Assembly: GCA_003184365.1 (NCBI GenBank)
Contig: NKYR01000052.1
Coordinates: forward strand, 1-64,000
Reading direction: 5' to 3'
DNA from: Evernia prunastri
Lineage: Eukaryota > Ascomycota > Lecanoromycetes > Lecanorales > Parmeliaceae
Length of the DNA stretch: 64,000 nt
Part shown: piece after piece, positions 34,597 through 47,101 of the stretch
How the letters are laid out: each line of letters starts with the position of its first letter
Numbering within the stretch: the first letter of the stretch is position 1
The notes under the pieces: generated by a model
Seen by the model: only the letters and a program-made list of their open reading frames with translations
Told to the model about the DNA's origin: nothing
Databases searched by the model: none
Program-made: the position numbers and the translations under genes

Positions 34597-35715
34597 ATAG
34601 AGTGAATTTGAGGGTCTATGTTATGCCACGTGTAGCAGAATATTGGTTTGTGAAAGTAGATTGGCGAAAATGTCTTACTGGCAGGATGACTTTCACCATC
34701 AGTAGATTAGGTGCTTGACATGATAGGCATGACTCGTGTTTGGTAATACAAGCACTTTGTCGGCAATCTGTTGCCAAGTGTAGTGTCGAAAATAAGAGGT
34801 TGCAACAGAGGATACAGTGGTCTCATTGAGTGTGATTCAATGATTGAATGTTGATTGAATATGTAGGAAAGTAGGAACAAGGAAACTGCAGCAGGGAAGG
34901 AAGCGCCAAGACCGTGCTTAGTTATCCGCGCTAGTGCCGGCAAGCTGGCCTCTTATTGGTTGTATCTCAACCAAAGATTCTCGCTTCTGGTGCTTCGATG
35001 ATAAATCTTCAGCCCAATCAGCGCTCAAACAGCAGTAATAAATGGAACGATGCCCTCATATGTCCCCGATGTTTTGAGCGAGCCTATGGTTCAACATGAA
35101 TCGGCAAGCCAGCAAGCTTGATCCTGCAATCAATTCCGATATCAGTGCTCGCAAACAGTGAGGCAATACAGAGCCAGTGATGGGCGCAAGCGGATGTGTA
35201 GATAGATGATTGGGCATATCTAACACTGGGACAGCTAAAGATGACGGATGTGACCATAACCAACACGAACTAAAGTAGACTTGGCAATGTGGCATTCGCC
35301 CACATAGATACCTGTTCTGCTTACTGCCACCATTAGATACTACAATGATCCTTATACCTCTGAATCCACATTCATGCTACCTCTCTTTTCTGCTAAGACC
35401 TGCCTGGACGTGTAAACAGCACCGGCTGACCCCCTTCTTGCTCTCCCCCCCCCCCCCCCCCAAGAGAGCTAGGCGACAAACCCAGGAGTGAAGCATGAAG
35501 CTATATAAATGAGTGTGATGGAGGGAAGACCAATATAGCTCCGGGAGAAAAAACCGAATGAAGAGCCCAATTGCTGGTGCAGTAGCCATACAAATAGTAC
35601 TCGCCATGGACACATGTCTCCCTACTCTCGCAAACCGCCTACGAATGAAGCAGCTGAAAACAGCGATAGCTGGACAATGTTCTCACCAACACATGCTTTT
35701 TCCGTAAGAAAATCT
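34597..35715. other. Intergenic between convergent cyclase and galT-type genes
   Basis: No gene supported. A C14 homopolymer lies at about 35448-35462. Small frames on both strands are not gene-like. Confidence 0.5.
35448..35462. repeat. Poly-C homopolymer
   Basis: Run of about 14 C in the intergenic space; length is error-prone in sequencing. Confidence 0.8.
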
Positions 35716-37041
35716 CTAGGTCGAGTTCTTCTTGCGGTACAATTCCCCTCCACAACCGCGAAGCTTTGTGGCGGCTTGCTCTGGTGTGATGTCTCGTTGA
35801 GGTTCCGCCAACAATTCATACCTATCAGGCCACATTAACCACCCAAGGCCCTGTGATGGAAGATACGAAGCTCACCCAACCAGGAACTTCCTCACTGTGG
35901 CGCTTCTCAGCAACGGTGGATAGAAGTGGACGTGGAAATGGCAAGCGTCCACCTGATTCTCATTCGCTTCGAGCGGTGCTTGATGCAAGCCCATGCAGTA
36001 GGGGAAGCGAGTTTCGAATAAGTTGTCGTATCGCAGCCTGACATCCGCGATTGCTTCGGCCAGGTCGCTGCGGCTGTTGTCGTCAAGATCGACCAGTGCT
36101 CTGCTGTGTTTTCGTGCGATGATCAGCACTTCAAATGGCCAAGTTGCCCACCACGGACAGACTGTCACAAAACTCTGGTTGCAAAAGACAAGCCTTTCCT
36201 CCTTCTCAACTTCCAACGCCGCATAGTCTTCAAGCAAGTTTGCACCTCCGTGGTCACTTTTATATCTCATCAGTTGCTCAAGCTCGGCAGCTGGTTCCTC
36301 TGGCAGCCCCGTTGTTGTCCAGATTTGGCCGTGCGGGTGTGGACTTGAACAGCCCATAGCTGCGCCCGTATTTTCGAATATCTGCATGTACTTATATTGG
36401 GTCTTGGACCGTGCAATGGTGCCGTCACAGCTCGAAGGCTGATCGCCGGTCCTGTCAGCAACCTGTACCAAGCATGACGCTGGAGAGAGATGTGCAGTGT
36501 ATTAATGGGTCCATGTTTCTATGATAGACTTTATCTGCTCTTGTCCGAGGTCGGCAAGGGTAAGATTGTGTTTTGGTGAAAAGGCGACAACGTGACACTT
36601 TCCAGTTACAGCTTCTGCCTTGAGCAGACGAGACGAAACATCTACGAGAATCAGGAATCTTGAAAACGTCCAAAAGACGGAATGGATATTCTACCATTAG
36701 TCGGAGGTTGCTGATACTCGGATTGCTCCTCTTTGACCGCGCTATAATCGTTGACGAAAACAAAAGTACTTTCGTAATTGGGATTCGTCTCGCCCTGTGC
36801 CCTCTTATTACCAGGACATAGGTAGCAAGATGGGTCATATTCTGGAAAATCGGTCCCTATCGCTGCTTCCCTCTGTCCTCTAGCACTGAGATTAGTATGC
36901 TTTTCCTCATCTCCGCATTCGAGTCTATTTGAATACTTACTGCCAGGGCCGTTTCGTTCGATGCGGCGAAACCAGGACCCAGCTCCCGCGTAAAGGGTTG
37001 TATCTCCGATGGCTTATATCGTCCAGAATTGCATCAAACAT
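35716..37041 (-). pseudogene. Galactose-1-phosphate uridylyltransferase (GalT type) with one in-frame stop
   Basis: Four exons (37041-36941, 36879-36695, 36641-35876, 35821-35716) would encode 385 residues. Landmarks: SHRRYNPLRGSWVLVSPHRTKRPWQ, CYLCPGNKRAQGETNPNY (zinc Cys pair), the uridylylated active site HPHGQIWTT, the zinc/structural HFHVHFYPPLLRS and an intact C-terminal exon after FLVG. Every splice junction is clean. The only lesion is a TAA (plus 36502-36504) between ETWTH and YTAHLSP, where homologues have a sense codon. Either a recent nonsense mutation or an error. In Leloir metabolism it swaps UMP between hexose-1-phosphates; beside a cyclitol kinase it could supply a nucleotide-activated cyclitol. 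Confidence 0.85.
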
Positions 37042-39107
37042 TGTGCTGAAATTGTACCAACATTGCAGACACGAAAGTGTGGGGTGACCAGTTTAATAAT
37101 AAGGACAGTCATACTGATGTCGGAGTTGATCGGTGACGCGTGCCATAAAATGGGGCCAAACCTTCAGTCACCGACCGACTAAGGTAGCGCCGACATACTC
37201 CATACTAAGGTAACCTATACTCTAGCGTTTAGCGATGAGGTACCAGTGCCATGACTAGTGTGGTTCTGTGCAAAACGGGTTATTGGCACGATTACATTTA
37301 TTACTGCTCTAAGAAAGCTTGAAGTCAGGTGAATCTAGTACCTAGTACTCCCATCTTTCGTCTGACGAATTATAGCGGATGAGCTAAGCGATAAAGAGAC
37401 ATCCCTTACCTGCCTCATTAAAGAGATCGAGTTGCAGAACCCTTGGCGGAAGCTCCCGTAAGACAAATCGCACGGTTCTTGGTCCCGTTCCAGATTAGAC
37501 CTCCTGCTACTTTCTGCGTCTCCTTCCCGGACTGAATACAACCAGTAGCCTCCTTCGTCCCATCACTCGAGAACCATCCCAACTACGTCGCCTTCGTTTC
37601 AAGGGCACGCTTCATTGTGCATCAAACCTTCTAGGGAGCACTGTCCCCACTGCCCGTAGGGCGTAAGAGCTGCATTCTTCTGGAGCCACTGACTTTCATC
37701 CATTTACCATATCGGGTCCGAGTCCAAGCCGACCGTCCATGGTACTGAAAACCCTTCGATTACACGCGACGGGTGTTTAAGCGTCTGTCGCATCGGTGCC
37801 GTCGTGGATGGTCTTGCAGGGGGGTTGGCGACTCACTGTTGTTGGGTGAGCAGCAAATGTCGACCGCAATCGATCGGGAGGATAATGAGACAGTGTGCCA
37901 GCTACAGAGAGTATCGGGATCGCTTGCGTCTGTATCATGGCTTTTGTGCTCGAAAAGGGGTTGTGGATGGTGTATTACATATAAAATTGGGAGCCAGAAA
38001 GAAGAAGAAGAAGAAGAAGAGCTTATTCATAATGCTAAGCACATAATGACTCGAAAAATCTAGATAAGGCATCTGTTGGGATGGATGGAGTTGAAATTGG
38101 CTTTAGGAGCATATCACCACTATTTCTTCCTGCATCTATTCCCCGCGCTACACTTAGCTAGCTCATGAAAGATAATTATTCAAAAGAGCTCGCGGGGGGG
38201 AAAAAAAGGCTTGCAACTCCCTCCTCTTAACGACGCCAAAATGGGTCGAGTCCCGCCCTCCCATCTTATCCCTCCCCCGCCCCCACTAACCCTTCCTTCG
38301 CAATTCCACCCTCCATTTCCCTTTCCAGGGAAGATCATCGGCAGCGCCGACCTAACCTGCCCTGCCCGCAGCTAGGCACTTACACAGAAAATTCGGACTC
38401 ACCCATGTCCTCACTTTGCAGGAATTGCACCATGGGTTCAGATACTCGCTTTGCCGCTGACAAGAGTTCAATTGAATTGAGTAGGCCGGCAGAGCAGGGA
38501 CAGGTGAGGTGAGGTCAGGAGAGGGCGGGGGTTAGGGAGCCGGGGATCAGCGAGGCGGAGAGGAGGTGGGGATGAGCTGTGGGGCGAGGGGGTTTCGGGA
38601 GTCGGGGGTTGATTCTCATGAATTTTCTGGGGATGGGGAGCGTGCTGACGGCTGGATTTGGGTATCATATCGTGTCGTATTATATTGTAGGTTTTGGTTG
38701 TGTAAGCAGGAGGGGTCTTTCTTTGGACCATGGTGGAACGTGGAAGAACTGTTTTGTTTGCCATATGGTCGTGCGTCTCGGTCGTTATTTCTGTTTTCCC
38801 ATCTTTTGCGAGATTAGGGGACAGGTTTGAGGTATGTTCGATTTGATTTGGTTTGAGAAGTAGGGATTGGTTTCATCCCTTTGTGTTGTAGATTTCCTCC
38901 AATCCCACTTTGGACGTCAAATTTCGTGTTCCCCAACTCCTTCACCCAAATTCTTCATCGACTACCTCGATTATGTCTCTGGATTCCAAGGCAAACATAC
39001 CCCAATACTCCCCATATCCCATCGCTAAGCGTAAAGCCAATGATGCAAGATACATCTCCTCCACCAAGACTCCGCGGCGCTTAATCATATGAAAATTCAT
39101 CAAGGCT
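37042..39107. other. Intergenic, no supported gene
   Basis: Two kilobases without a credible coding region. Contains a (GAA)n microsatellite at about 37999-38021 and several ACCTAGGTA-like short motifs (e.g. ~37340). G-rich and C-rich low-complexity stretches lie at 38200-38300 and 38500-38620. Confidence 0.5.
37999..38021. repeat. (GAA)n microsatellite
   Basis: About seven tandem GAA/AAG units in intergenic DNA. Confidence 0.7.
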
Positions 39108-40617
39108 TCAGACGAACAATCCCGGCTTGATACAATCCTTACTAAGGTTAACATGCGTCTGATATTCGAAGCTGGTCATCTTCGTAATTTCGTCCTTTGT
39201 CATCTTGTTCGGCCCTCGCATGCCGTTCTTGTCTAGCATAACACTCCCCAGCAGCACACATTCCGTGTTCTCTCTTGTCATGGCCTGGGGCAAGTAAGAC
39301 ATTCCGTAAGACATGCCGGCGGTGCGGAACTTGTAACGCTGTACGTTGCGGAAAGCCTCCGTGCGGCTATCCGTAATAAATTTCTTTTCGGCTATCAGAG
39401 GTCCGATGTCCATACTGCTATCTTTAGCTTTCATGATGAAGGAACTTATGGTTGGTCAGATCACAGCAAGCCCTAGCTTTAGAGTTGGGATCTGACTCAC
39501 TAAGCGTGGAAGAATCTCTTCCCACAAGCAGCGGCGTGATGACCTTTCAGTTCACAAAATTCACAAATCTGCTCCCCAGCGTTCAGAATGCATTTCTCGG
39601 GCTTGTGTCTTCCAAACATGAAGAAGCAGGGTATACACTCCCACGCCTTTTTCTTCTTCGCGGCTTTGATCAGTCGAATGGTGCACCATCTCTCATCATG
39701 CAGGCGCTCAACGTTCTCGTTGTCTTCTTGCTCGCCGTGGTTCTTCCAATGACACGGCCTGAAGTCCCAGGATTCTGGTATCTCTGCCTCAGGTCTTTGG
39801 CTGATGCAGGATTGGCAGTATACAGTGCGGTTACCGTTCGTGTCACCAGTGTGGCGTAAGAAACAACGGATGCAATGTGGCACACGGTAGCACTTGACGA
39901 CAGGTTGGACCTTGCAATTTTCCTCAAGGGCCGAGATCACACTTTCCTTGCCTCCGACTCTGCTGGCCAGTCAGCGGATTGAATGGATCCCAGTGCAAGA
40001 GCCAACTGTACGCACTCTCTTCGCAGAGCTAGCGGGATAAAGATTTGGCAGTGGACTCCCTCCGCCAGTGTCATGATCTTGATAATCGTCTTCCAACAAG
40101 CTGCATAAATTTTGTAACTTCCCGATCCTACATTGTACATATGTCCCATAATCGGAAGGAATTGCGCAAGTTCTTCCGCAGAGCAATTGAGACTCTCTTT
40201 AAAAGTCTCCTCTGCAGTCTCCTTCAAGTCTTCTTTCTTCACCTTCTGCGCGACGTTGTCTGGCTTGCAAATCTTCTTCAGATCTTCGTTGAGCTTGTCG
40301 ATGTTCGCTTGATCTTGTAGCGCAAAACCAAGGAGGACTTTGTTGATAAAGGCGCGGTTCATGAAAGCACCAACGAGTATCCCGTCGAAGGAAATTAAGC
40401 CTGCTCCTGCTGTCGCCACTGTACGCTTATCCGCGCCGAAGCCCTTGAGAAGGTCTGTGCCTACGTCGTTGATGTGGTCCTTGGCGCGTTTTCCAATGGT
40501 TGCCGTCAAAACTTCTGTTGCCTTATCGATATCTTTGCCCTGCCATTTCGGACCTTCCTTTGACATCCAGTCTCGGCCGAATTGCTCATACTGGGTGATG
40601 ACCATCGAAGAGGTCAT
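39108..40617 (-). CDS. Uncharacterised protein with Cys-rich central segment
   Basis: Proposed three exons, 40617-39943, 39892-39501 and 39444-39108, give 467 residues; both introns (50 and 56 nt) end in AAG. An ATG at 40713 would add 32 residues. The first ~225 residues are helical with a hydrophobic glycine-containing stretch (VATAGAGLISFDGILVGAFMN, shown partially) and many charged residues. The second exon is Cys/His-rich with several CxxC pairs (CIRC, CQSC, CIPC, CEFC), so zinc binding is plausible. The third exon ends hydrophilic. I recognise no family. The in-frame fit of three ORFs with good donors supports a real gene. Confidence 0.5.
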
Positions 40618-41783
40618 TGTGGCCACGTGATGAGTCGCAATTCTGAGTATGCAGGGAGGAGTACGTCCCTGCAGTGAGGTGGATGTGCCATCCTTATCCC
40701 ATCTTCTGACCAACTGTGAAAGTTCAGGGGTTCAGTCAGCCCCGAGACCAAGACGTCTTACATGCAACGCGCCAGCCGCAGGGATACCACGTCTTTGCCG
40801 GTACGACGCGGCGTAGGTGCACACACCCTCACCCTCCTACCCAATCAACCGAGAATCTCGAACACTAATCCCTTATCTGCGTTTCCGATCGCCTCATGGG
40901 TGTCTGGAAATCCTTTTCCTTCATCTTGACTTTTCTAAGCTTCACATGCTCGCTCCTTTTGCGGCGATAACCATCACGGACTCAACCATGCAGACTACAG
41001 AACTCTCGCGTCCTTAACAACTCGATATCAACCAGTGAATTACGAGCTAGGCCTTGCCCCCTTCACTCCGTTGTGTTCACGGCTTGCGAGGCTTGATCCA
41101 ATTGTCTCTCTGCCGCACCCTCCTCACGTTTGCAAGGCTTATCTATTGAAGCTTCATATCTGCCGCAGACGGCACATCCGCTGCCACGCGTAGTTCCGAA
41201 GCGTCAAATTCCCAGAGGAGGCCCCACTAGCGAGCGAGCTGCATGAGCTGACTTATCATCCCCTGAGGATCAAGTGGTGTGACAAATACCTCGCCTTGGT
41301 TGTGAAGCCTTTGGCACTCACCCTTCCACTCGCCGACAGTCGCACGAGCGAACAGTGGAGGAACTATACCGGGCCTGTAAGATAGCTTTTGTGCACGGGC
41401 TTTCTGATAAGGCTACCGCTTCTGGCCGAGAACTACAAGGATTCAGTGACAATTCGTCAGGTTTATGATAATACGAGCTCTTCTGCATGTCATCTCTCAG
41501 TCATTCCGATTGGAGAGTAGCAATTGCCATGTCGCGATCTAGATCGGTCTCTAGAACGCCCGACGCCTTGGCGTGCAACCCTCAAGTCTGGAAATCGCCC
41601 CCCACCATGGAGGTTTCATTGATACTGAAGACAACGTCCTCGTTTGAGGATACTGCAAACTTACGAGAGATTTTATTTGATGGAGGGGAGAGGATGACCG
41701 CTTTAAAAATCCATCCCATCCGCTTGTGCCTTTGGTGTAACAGCCTTACTTCTGACCATCCCCCGAGGTTTAGACTCTGCCAG
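40618..41783. other. Intergenic, no supported gene
   Basis: Between the Cys-rich protein gene and the 3' end of the DUF6536 gene. Nothing recognised on either strand. Confidence 0.45.
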
Positions 41784-44342
41784 CTAATGGTCGAATTGGA
41801 TATCTTCGTCATGAGAAGAAAATTCTTGGCTTCTGCTGGGCACCTCAAAGGATGGTCCAAGATCGATTTGTAGTACGCGGTGATGTTCCTTGCTGCCATT
41901 ATTCTTTGTAAGCGCTTTCAGCTCCGTACCTGGCACCAGTTCCGGGTAAGAAACTTCTCTCGAAGTTGTGAAACACCAGTATCCCCCTTCAACGAAACCC
42001 CACCTGACAGGCAACAAATGCGAATCGAAGTCCTCTTCAGGCCTGTGGCACGCTGCACTGATGGCTGCGCTGCAACTCGAGACAAGGGGCATTGTATAGC
42101 TCTGGGCGTCCGTCTCTTGCCTTTCATCATGTCTCTGGGGTCGATAGCTATTACAAAATCCCAGCACGACCAGCGCAATGACCACAATGGATCCGACTAT
42201 CAAACAGTAAATCATCCCGATACTGGAGTATCCCACCAAGGACGAATCGTACACGGGATAGCGATAGAAAGTAGTGCCATACGCAACTCCAAGTGACTGA
42301 ACTACGAAGACGCTTTGGGAGATAAGCCAATGAATGGTACCTGAAACTATCATTAAAGGAAGGCCGAAGCGATATGGTAACGAAAGAAAGTAGGATGATC
42401 GCTGGATGCCTCGAGGGCTTGATAAGCGTAGTGTTTTGCGTTCCTTGATGAAGTCGTTCCATTCATCCGCAACGAGCATCGTGGTTAGTAGGCCGTTGTA
42501 CATGAGATACAGTGAACTGTATATTACCTATAAGCAGTCGGTGAAAGCCATACTGAGCATGAGATCAAGAAACGAACTCTACTGCTTACCTGCCATATAT
42601 TCGCGTATAGAGTCGCGATATAGAACCGAGCAAGCTGATTTATACTTCTTACAAGGCCCGTAAGCCCAGTGGCGTATGGCTGCGGATTACCAAGACCTTG
42701 AGCTATCAACGATCTGAGATCCACGGCAAGGCCAGATCTTTGATCCGAGCGGATGCCCTTTGCAAGAAAAATAGCAACAATTACTAGAACGGCAACGCAG
42801 AGCGTCAGGGTCGTAAACCATCGTATACAGCTAGCAGCGTTGAACCAGCGAATGGCACCCAGTGGTAGTCCTGAATGTAAACATGGAGGACGTTTCGTAG
42901 GCCACTTCTTTCCAGTGAAATCATCCCGGCTGACGAAGGACAATTGCGCAGTTGTGTGATCCTTCTCTGCAAGAAAGCTTGCTGCAGCATCGCCAACGGT
43001 GACAAGCGAAGCTTTCTCCCTGGGGTTTACGTCGCTTCGATAGTGAATGTAGGCTGTGTAGTAAATGGCCGCACACTTGCCTAGATTGAGTACACAAACG
43101 ATGAGCAGGATTCCAGCGCTATATCGCAAAGCGCAAAAGCTGTCAAGTGATTCGACTCCGGCGCTAAGGCAATAGTCCACTTTTACCCAAAGGGACTTAT
43201 CTACAATTCCATTGCTAACCCAAGTATATGTTGTTACAGTCCACTCCACCTCCTTGGCAAGGAGAAAGTCTGCAGTGCACCATGACGTAGGCTGTCTTCC
43301 GGGCTGCGCAAACGCCGAACATAACCAACCTTGAGCGTAGATCCAGTTAGTCCCGCCGTCAAAATTATTGTATTCGTACAGAAGAGATGAGCTCGTGTTC
43401 ACGGCCGCCAGGGATGCATGATCTTGCATTGTGACGTTGGCTGCAACGATCAGAACGTCCATCTGCCCCGGATTCGAGCTTATGTACCTTTCAATGCATT
43501 GAGTTTTTTTCAGCAAGAAAAGGGATTCTATATTTTGAAGCATATGGAGTGTCTGATTGTTCTGAGTCGGCCACTCTCCGGCATCCGCAAGGTAGTCCGA
43601 CGTGACGACTGCTATCCGGTAGGAGCTGTGTGGTCTCGCGGCGAATATGGCAGAGTTCCAGACAAGATGCAGGAGGACTGAGCTGATCATTAACAGCGTC
43701 CATGCAGCTTTGCGTTTTCGTGCAATTCTCTTCTTCCACAAATTGCGAAGGCTCGGCACTCCGACATCTAGCCAATCTTTCTTGCCGTGCGCTATGTCGA
43801 TATCGGACCTCGTCGGAGCCACCAGTAGCTGTGCACAGTAGTTGCTGGAACCCAAAAGCAGAGTCGACACAAGATTGATACCGAGGTGTAGTAAGATGTT
43901 ATACCTTCCGACCAAATTGCAGTTCCCCTGATATATATCTCCAAAGCCATTGGATATACCGTACTTTTTCGCGGCGTAGATCGTCACTGAGACGTTAAAT
44001 ATAAGTACTGCAGTCGAGATAACAATCTGTATAAATAGTGCTGTTCCTCGACGCGAAAGCTTTCTGATCCAGGTCAGGGCTCGAGGATTGCTAGGGTCCG
44101 TTTCGGGGAACCAAGGGCTGAAGGAGTCGATTTTACCGTATCTGCTATACCAACCGTCAGTGTCAATTGTGTGGAAGAGCAATCAAGGATTCCGGCACAC
44201 CTCTGCTTGGTAGTCAAGCCAACGTTATCTCGCCCACAGATATGGCATCATGCTGAGTGCTCATCATTGTCTGTATACTCTCCAGTCTGCTCCGTATGGA
44301 ACAGTAGCTGCTGACGCTCGCTAATGATGCCTGACCCATCAT
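41784..44342 (-). CDS. DUF6536-family multi-pass membrane protein
   Basis: Three exons (44342-44224, 44144-42590, 42527-41784) give 805 residues; the middle-to-last junction (62-nt intron) is certain, the first exon (79-nt intron) probable. The family signature follows a hydrophilic N-terminus: RRGTALFIQIVISTAVLIFN, YQGNC, LHLGINLVSTLLLGSSNYCAQLL, APTRSDIDIAH and WLDVGVPSLRN. About eight hydrophobic segments are visible, with a large glycosylatable loop (NQT, NVT, NTS) after the third. DUF6536 is a fungal membrane family of unknown function, often clade-expanded. Confidence 0.82.
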
Positions 44343-45063
44343 CCTGGCTAAGAGAAGGGCGAGGCTCGGCAGGGGTGACCATGATGCCTGGTAGCAAGCG
44401 TTGCGATGCCTAATGTCTTATGACAGAAAGTGAGAAGGGTGCAAGTCGTCAGGAGAAATTCCGAATAGAGAATAGGAATCATCGAAAGGGCGGTGTGAGG
44501 TTTCTTGAACAGGCTCCCATGCCAGCCTTGTCGATACATGTCACACTGTACATCTCCTCAGACCAGACGAGTTTCTGCGGCTCTGGCTCAGCAACTTAGT
44601 GTAGAAGACCATCGTTCCGGAATTGCCTTGAAACACAGCAACTTTAACCTGCCTCAAGTATGGCAGTATTCCGATTCGTTTTTCCAGTGATAACCTCGAA
44701 ACGCAGCAAGTTTAACCCGCATCAAAAGAGTGTCTTCGAATGTATCTGGGAACTACTGTCCTTGAGAAGTACCTCGTCAAGTGAAAAACAATGAAAAGTG
44801 ACATGGCGAGAGGGTTATTGTGTAATGCTGATCTACAGTGAAATTAAGAAAGACTCATCTAATCAAGTGTATGTTTGATAGGAACTTGCGAGATCTCATC
44901 CCATCGAATGAATTTTATACCTCGGCTTAACCTAGGTAGTTAGTCAAATCGCTAAAGCGGCCACTCCCGTCTGAGTTTCGAGTGAGTCCGCACGGTCCGC
45001 TCGCGGGGTTTTTCCAAGGCCCGTGAAGCCAAACCCCTTTGCAACGGCCACACAGTCCTCACC
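44343..45063. other. Divergent promoter region (DUF6536 / gpn2)
   Basis: Contains no gene. Includes two ~35-bp near-repeats at 44625-44730 (CAGCAACTTTAACCTGCCTCAAG and CAGCAAGTTTAACCCGCATCAA type, each within 20 bases of identity) upstream of gpn2. Confidence 0.4.
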
Positions 45064-46168
45064 ATGCCTTTCGCCCAGCTCATAATCGGCCCTCCCGGTT
45101 CCGGAAAGTCCACCTACTGCGACGGCATGCAGCAATTCCTCTCCGCCATCGGCCGCAAATGCTCAGTCGTGAACCTCGACCCCGCCAACGAACGCACATC
45201 CTACCCCTGCGCGCTCGACATACGGGATCTGGTCACCCTTGAGCAGGTCATGGCAGAAGAGGAGCTGGGGCCGAACGGAGGGGTGCTGTATGCGCTTGAG
45301 GAGCTCGAACATAACGGGGACTGGCTAGAGGAGGGTTTGAAAGGGCTTGGGGAAGATTACGTGCTTTTTGATTGTCCGGGCCAGGTGGAGCTTTTTACGC
45401 ATCATTCGAGTTTGAGGGATTTATTTTTTAGGATACAGAAACTTGGGTATAGAGTCCGCTTTTCCCTTCGGCCCTTCTAGCGTGCAGGTGCTACGGAGCT
45501 GATATCTTGGGGTGACGCAGCTAGTTGCACTGCATCTGACGGACTCATATTGTCTCACACTACCTTCGCTATATATTTCGACGCTCTTACTTTCTCTGAG
45601 GGCCATGCTTCAGATGGACCTCCCACACCTTAATGTCATGACAAAAATCGACAAGCTCGCGAGTTATGGGCCTCTTCCATTCAATCTCGACTTTTACACC
45701 GAAGTTCAAGACCTCTCATACCTACTCCCCCACCTAGCGAGCGAGAACCCAGTGATGCGGCATCCTAAATTCGAGGGTCTCAATAATGCAGTCGTCGAGT
45801 TAGTGGAAGATTTTAGTCTCGTGGGCTTCGAGACCCTGGCGGTCGAGGATAAAAAGAGCATGATGACGTTGCTGCAGGCGATTGATCGAGCTGGAGGCTA
45901 TGCATTTGGTGGTGCTGAGGGAGCGAACGATACCGTTTGGCAGGTTGCCATGAGGGAAGGGATGAAGGGGATGACGATCCATGATGTGCAAGAGCGGTGG
46001 ATCGATCGAAAAGAGGAGTTCGATGAGTTGGAGGCGGAAGAGCGGGAGGAAGAGGCTAGGGCCCAGGAGACGCCGCCGTTGACTGAGGACGGTGGACAGG
46101 AGGATAGCGATGTTGAGAAGATGGGGCCTGTTCTCGACAGCGGCGTCAAGGTGCTGCGGCAATCCTGA
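45064..46168 (+). CDS. gpn2: GPN-loop GTPase 2
   Basis: Cytosolic GTPase needed for RNA polymerase II and III assembly and import. Two exons, 45064-45453 and 45521-46168 (67-nt intron), give 345 residues. P-loop GPPGSGKST (residues ~9-17), DLDPAN-type switch (VNLDPANE), the GPN motif in LGPNGGV, FDCPGQVE (G3), LTDS after the intron, and TKID (G4). The C-terminal ~100 residues carry an acidic tail, typical of Gpn2. Its 3' end converges on pop5, 121 bp away. Confidence 0.93.
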
Positions 46169-46289
46169 TGTGGAACGTTGATCTCTGCATAGCGATCGGC
46201 GTTGGTTTGCGAAAACGGCGTTGGAGCGTTTGCAAATGCGAGCCTGGAAAGAACTCGTGTGATCTCAATTTGGTTCTCTGGCAACTTAT

Positions 46290-46964
46290 TCAACCGTCTC
46301 CATCAGAATCTATGGGCACACCACCCTCATGCAAATCGTCGTCCGAAATATCGGATCCTGCCGTTACATTCGGCCCGCCCTGCACCATCTCTTCATCATC
46401 TCTCCCCAGTATCCCCAACAGCCCATCCGTAGTCCCCTCACCGCTTTCCCTCTTGGCCCGCAATATCGCAGCTCTAGCCCTCCTGATAGCTTCCTCCTCA
46501 GACTTTTTGATCGTACCGGAAACCCTGACCACCTGTATCGCGCACGCCCTTGGCTTCCCTTGTCTCGACGTCTTTGGCAGCTGTGTCAAAAAAGACAACG
46601 CCGCCCACACGAGCCGATAGTGGGCGCGCGAACAGCGGATTATGGCGGTGGAGGTTGCGGGGGAGAGGTATTTGACTGTGTTTGAGCTTTTAATTTGGGG
46701 TCCATGGGTCTAAGGGACGGGGGATTTACCGTTCAGACTGCTCGATACCAGACCGAGGCCATAATCTCCGTAAAGTGATAGTACCTGGTCTCTGATGGTT
46801 CGAGCGAGGAGCTGGGGCGTCAAGCCGTCAGGGCTTGGCCTGTGAAATTGGACAAGGTCTGGGAGAGTTTGCTCTGAAAAATTGAGGGGAGTTTTTGCTT
46901 TTGGATCGCCTGAGTCTGGGTAGAGGATATGGATGAGAAGGTACCGGTTTTTTATGCGGACCAT
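46290..46964 (-). CDS. pop5: RNase P/MRP subunit Pop5
   Basis: Shared protein subunit of nuclear RNase P and RNase MRP, for tRNA 5' end and rRNA processing. Two exons, 46964-46730 and 46675-46290 (54-nt intron), give 206 residues. It begins VRIKNRYLLIHILYP; then LLARTIRDQVLSLYGDYGLG, SSSLNVKYLSPATSTAIIR across the intron, HYRLVWAALSFL, and VRVSGTIKKSEEEAI. An acidic C-terminal extension (~50 residues) follows. The ATG at 46964 matches the family start. Confidence 0.93.
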
Positions 46965-47101
46965 GACTGGTTCGTGATTGGTATCGAACACCGTGAGAGC
47001 GACTAAAGCGATGTGAAATTTGAGTTCATGGCGCCGGGTAGCCGTTGTGAAATTTCCTCTTCAAATCTAATAGGTACTTGACTGCTAGCTCTGCTCCTCC
47101 G

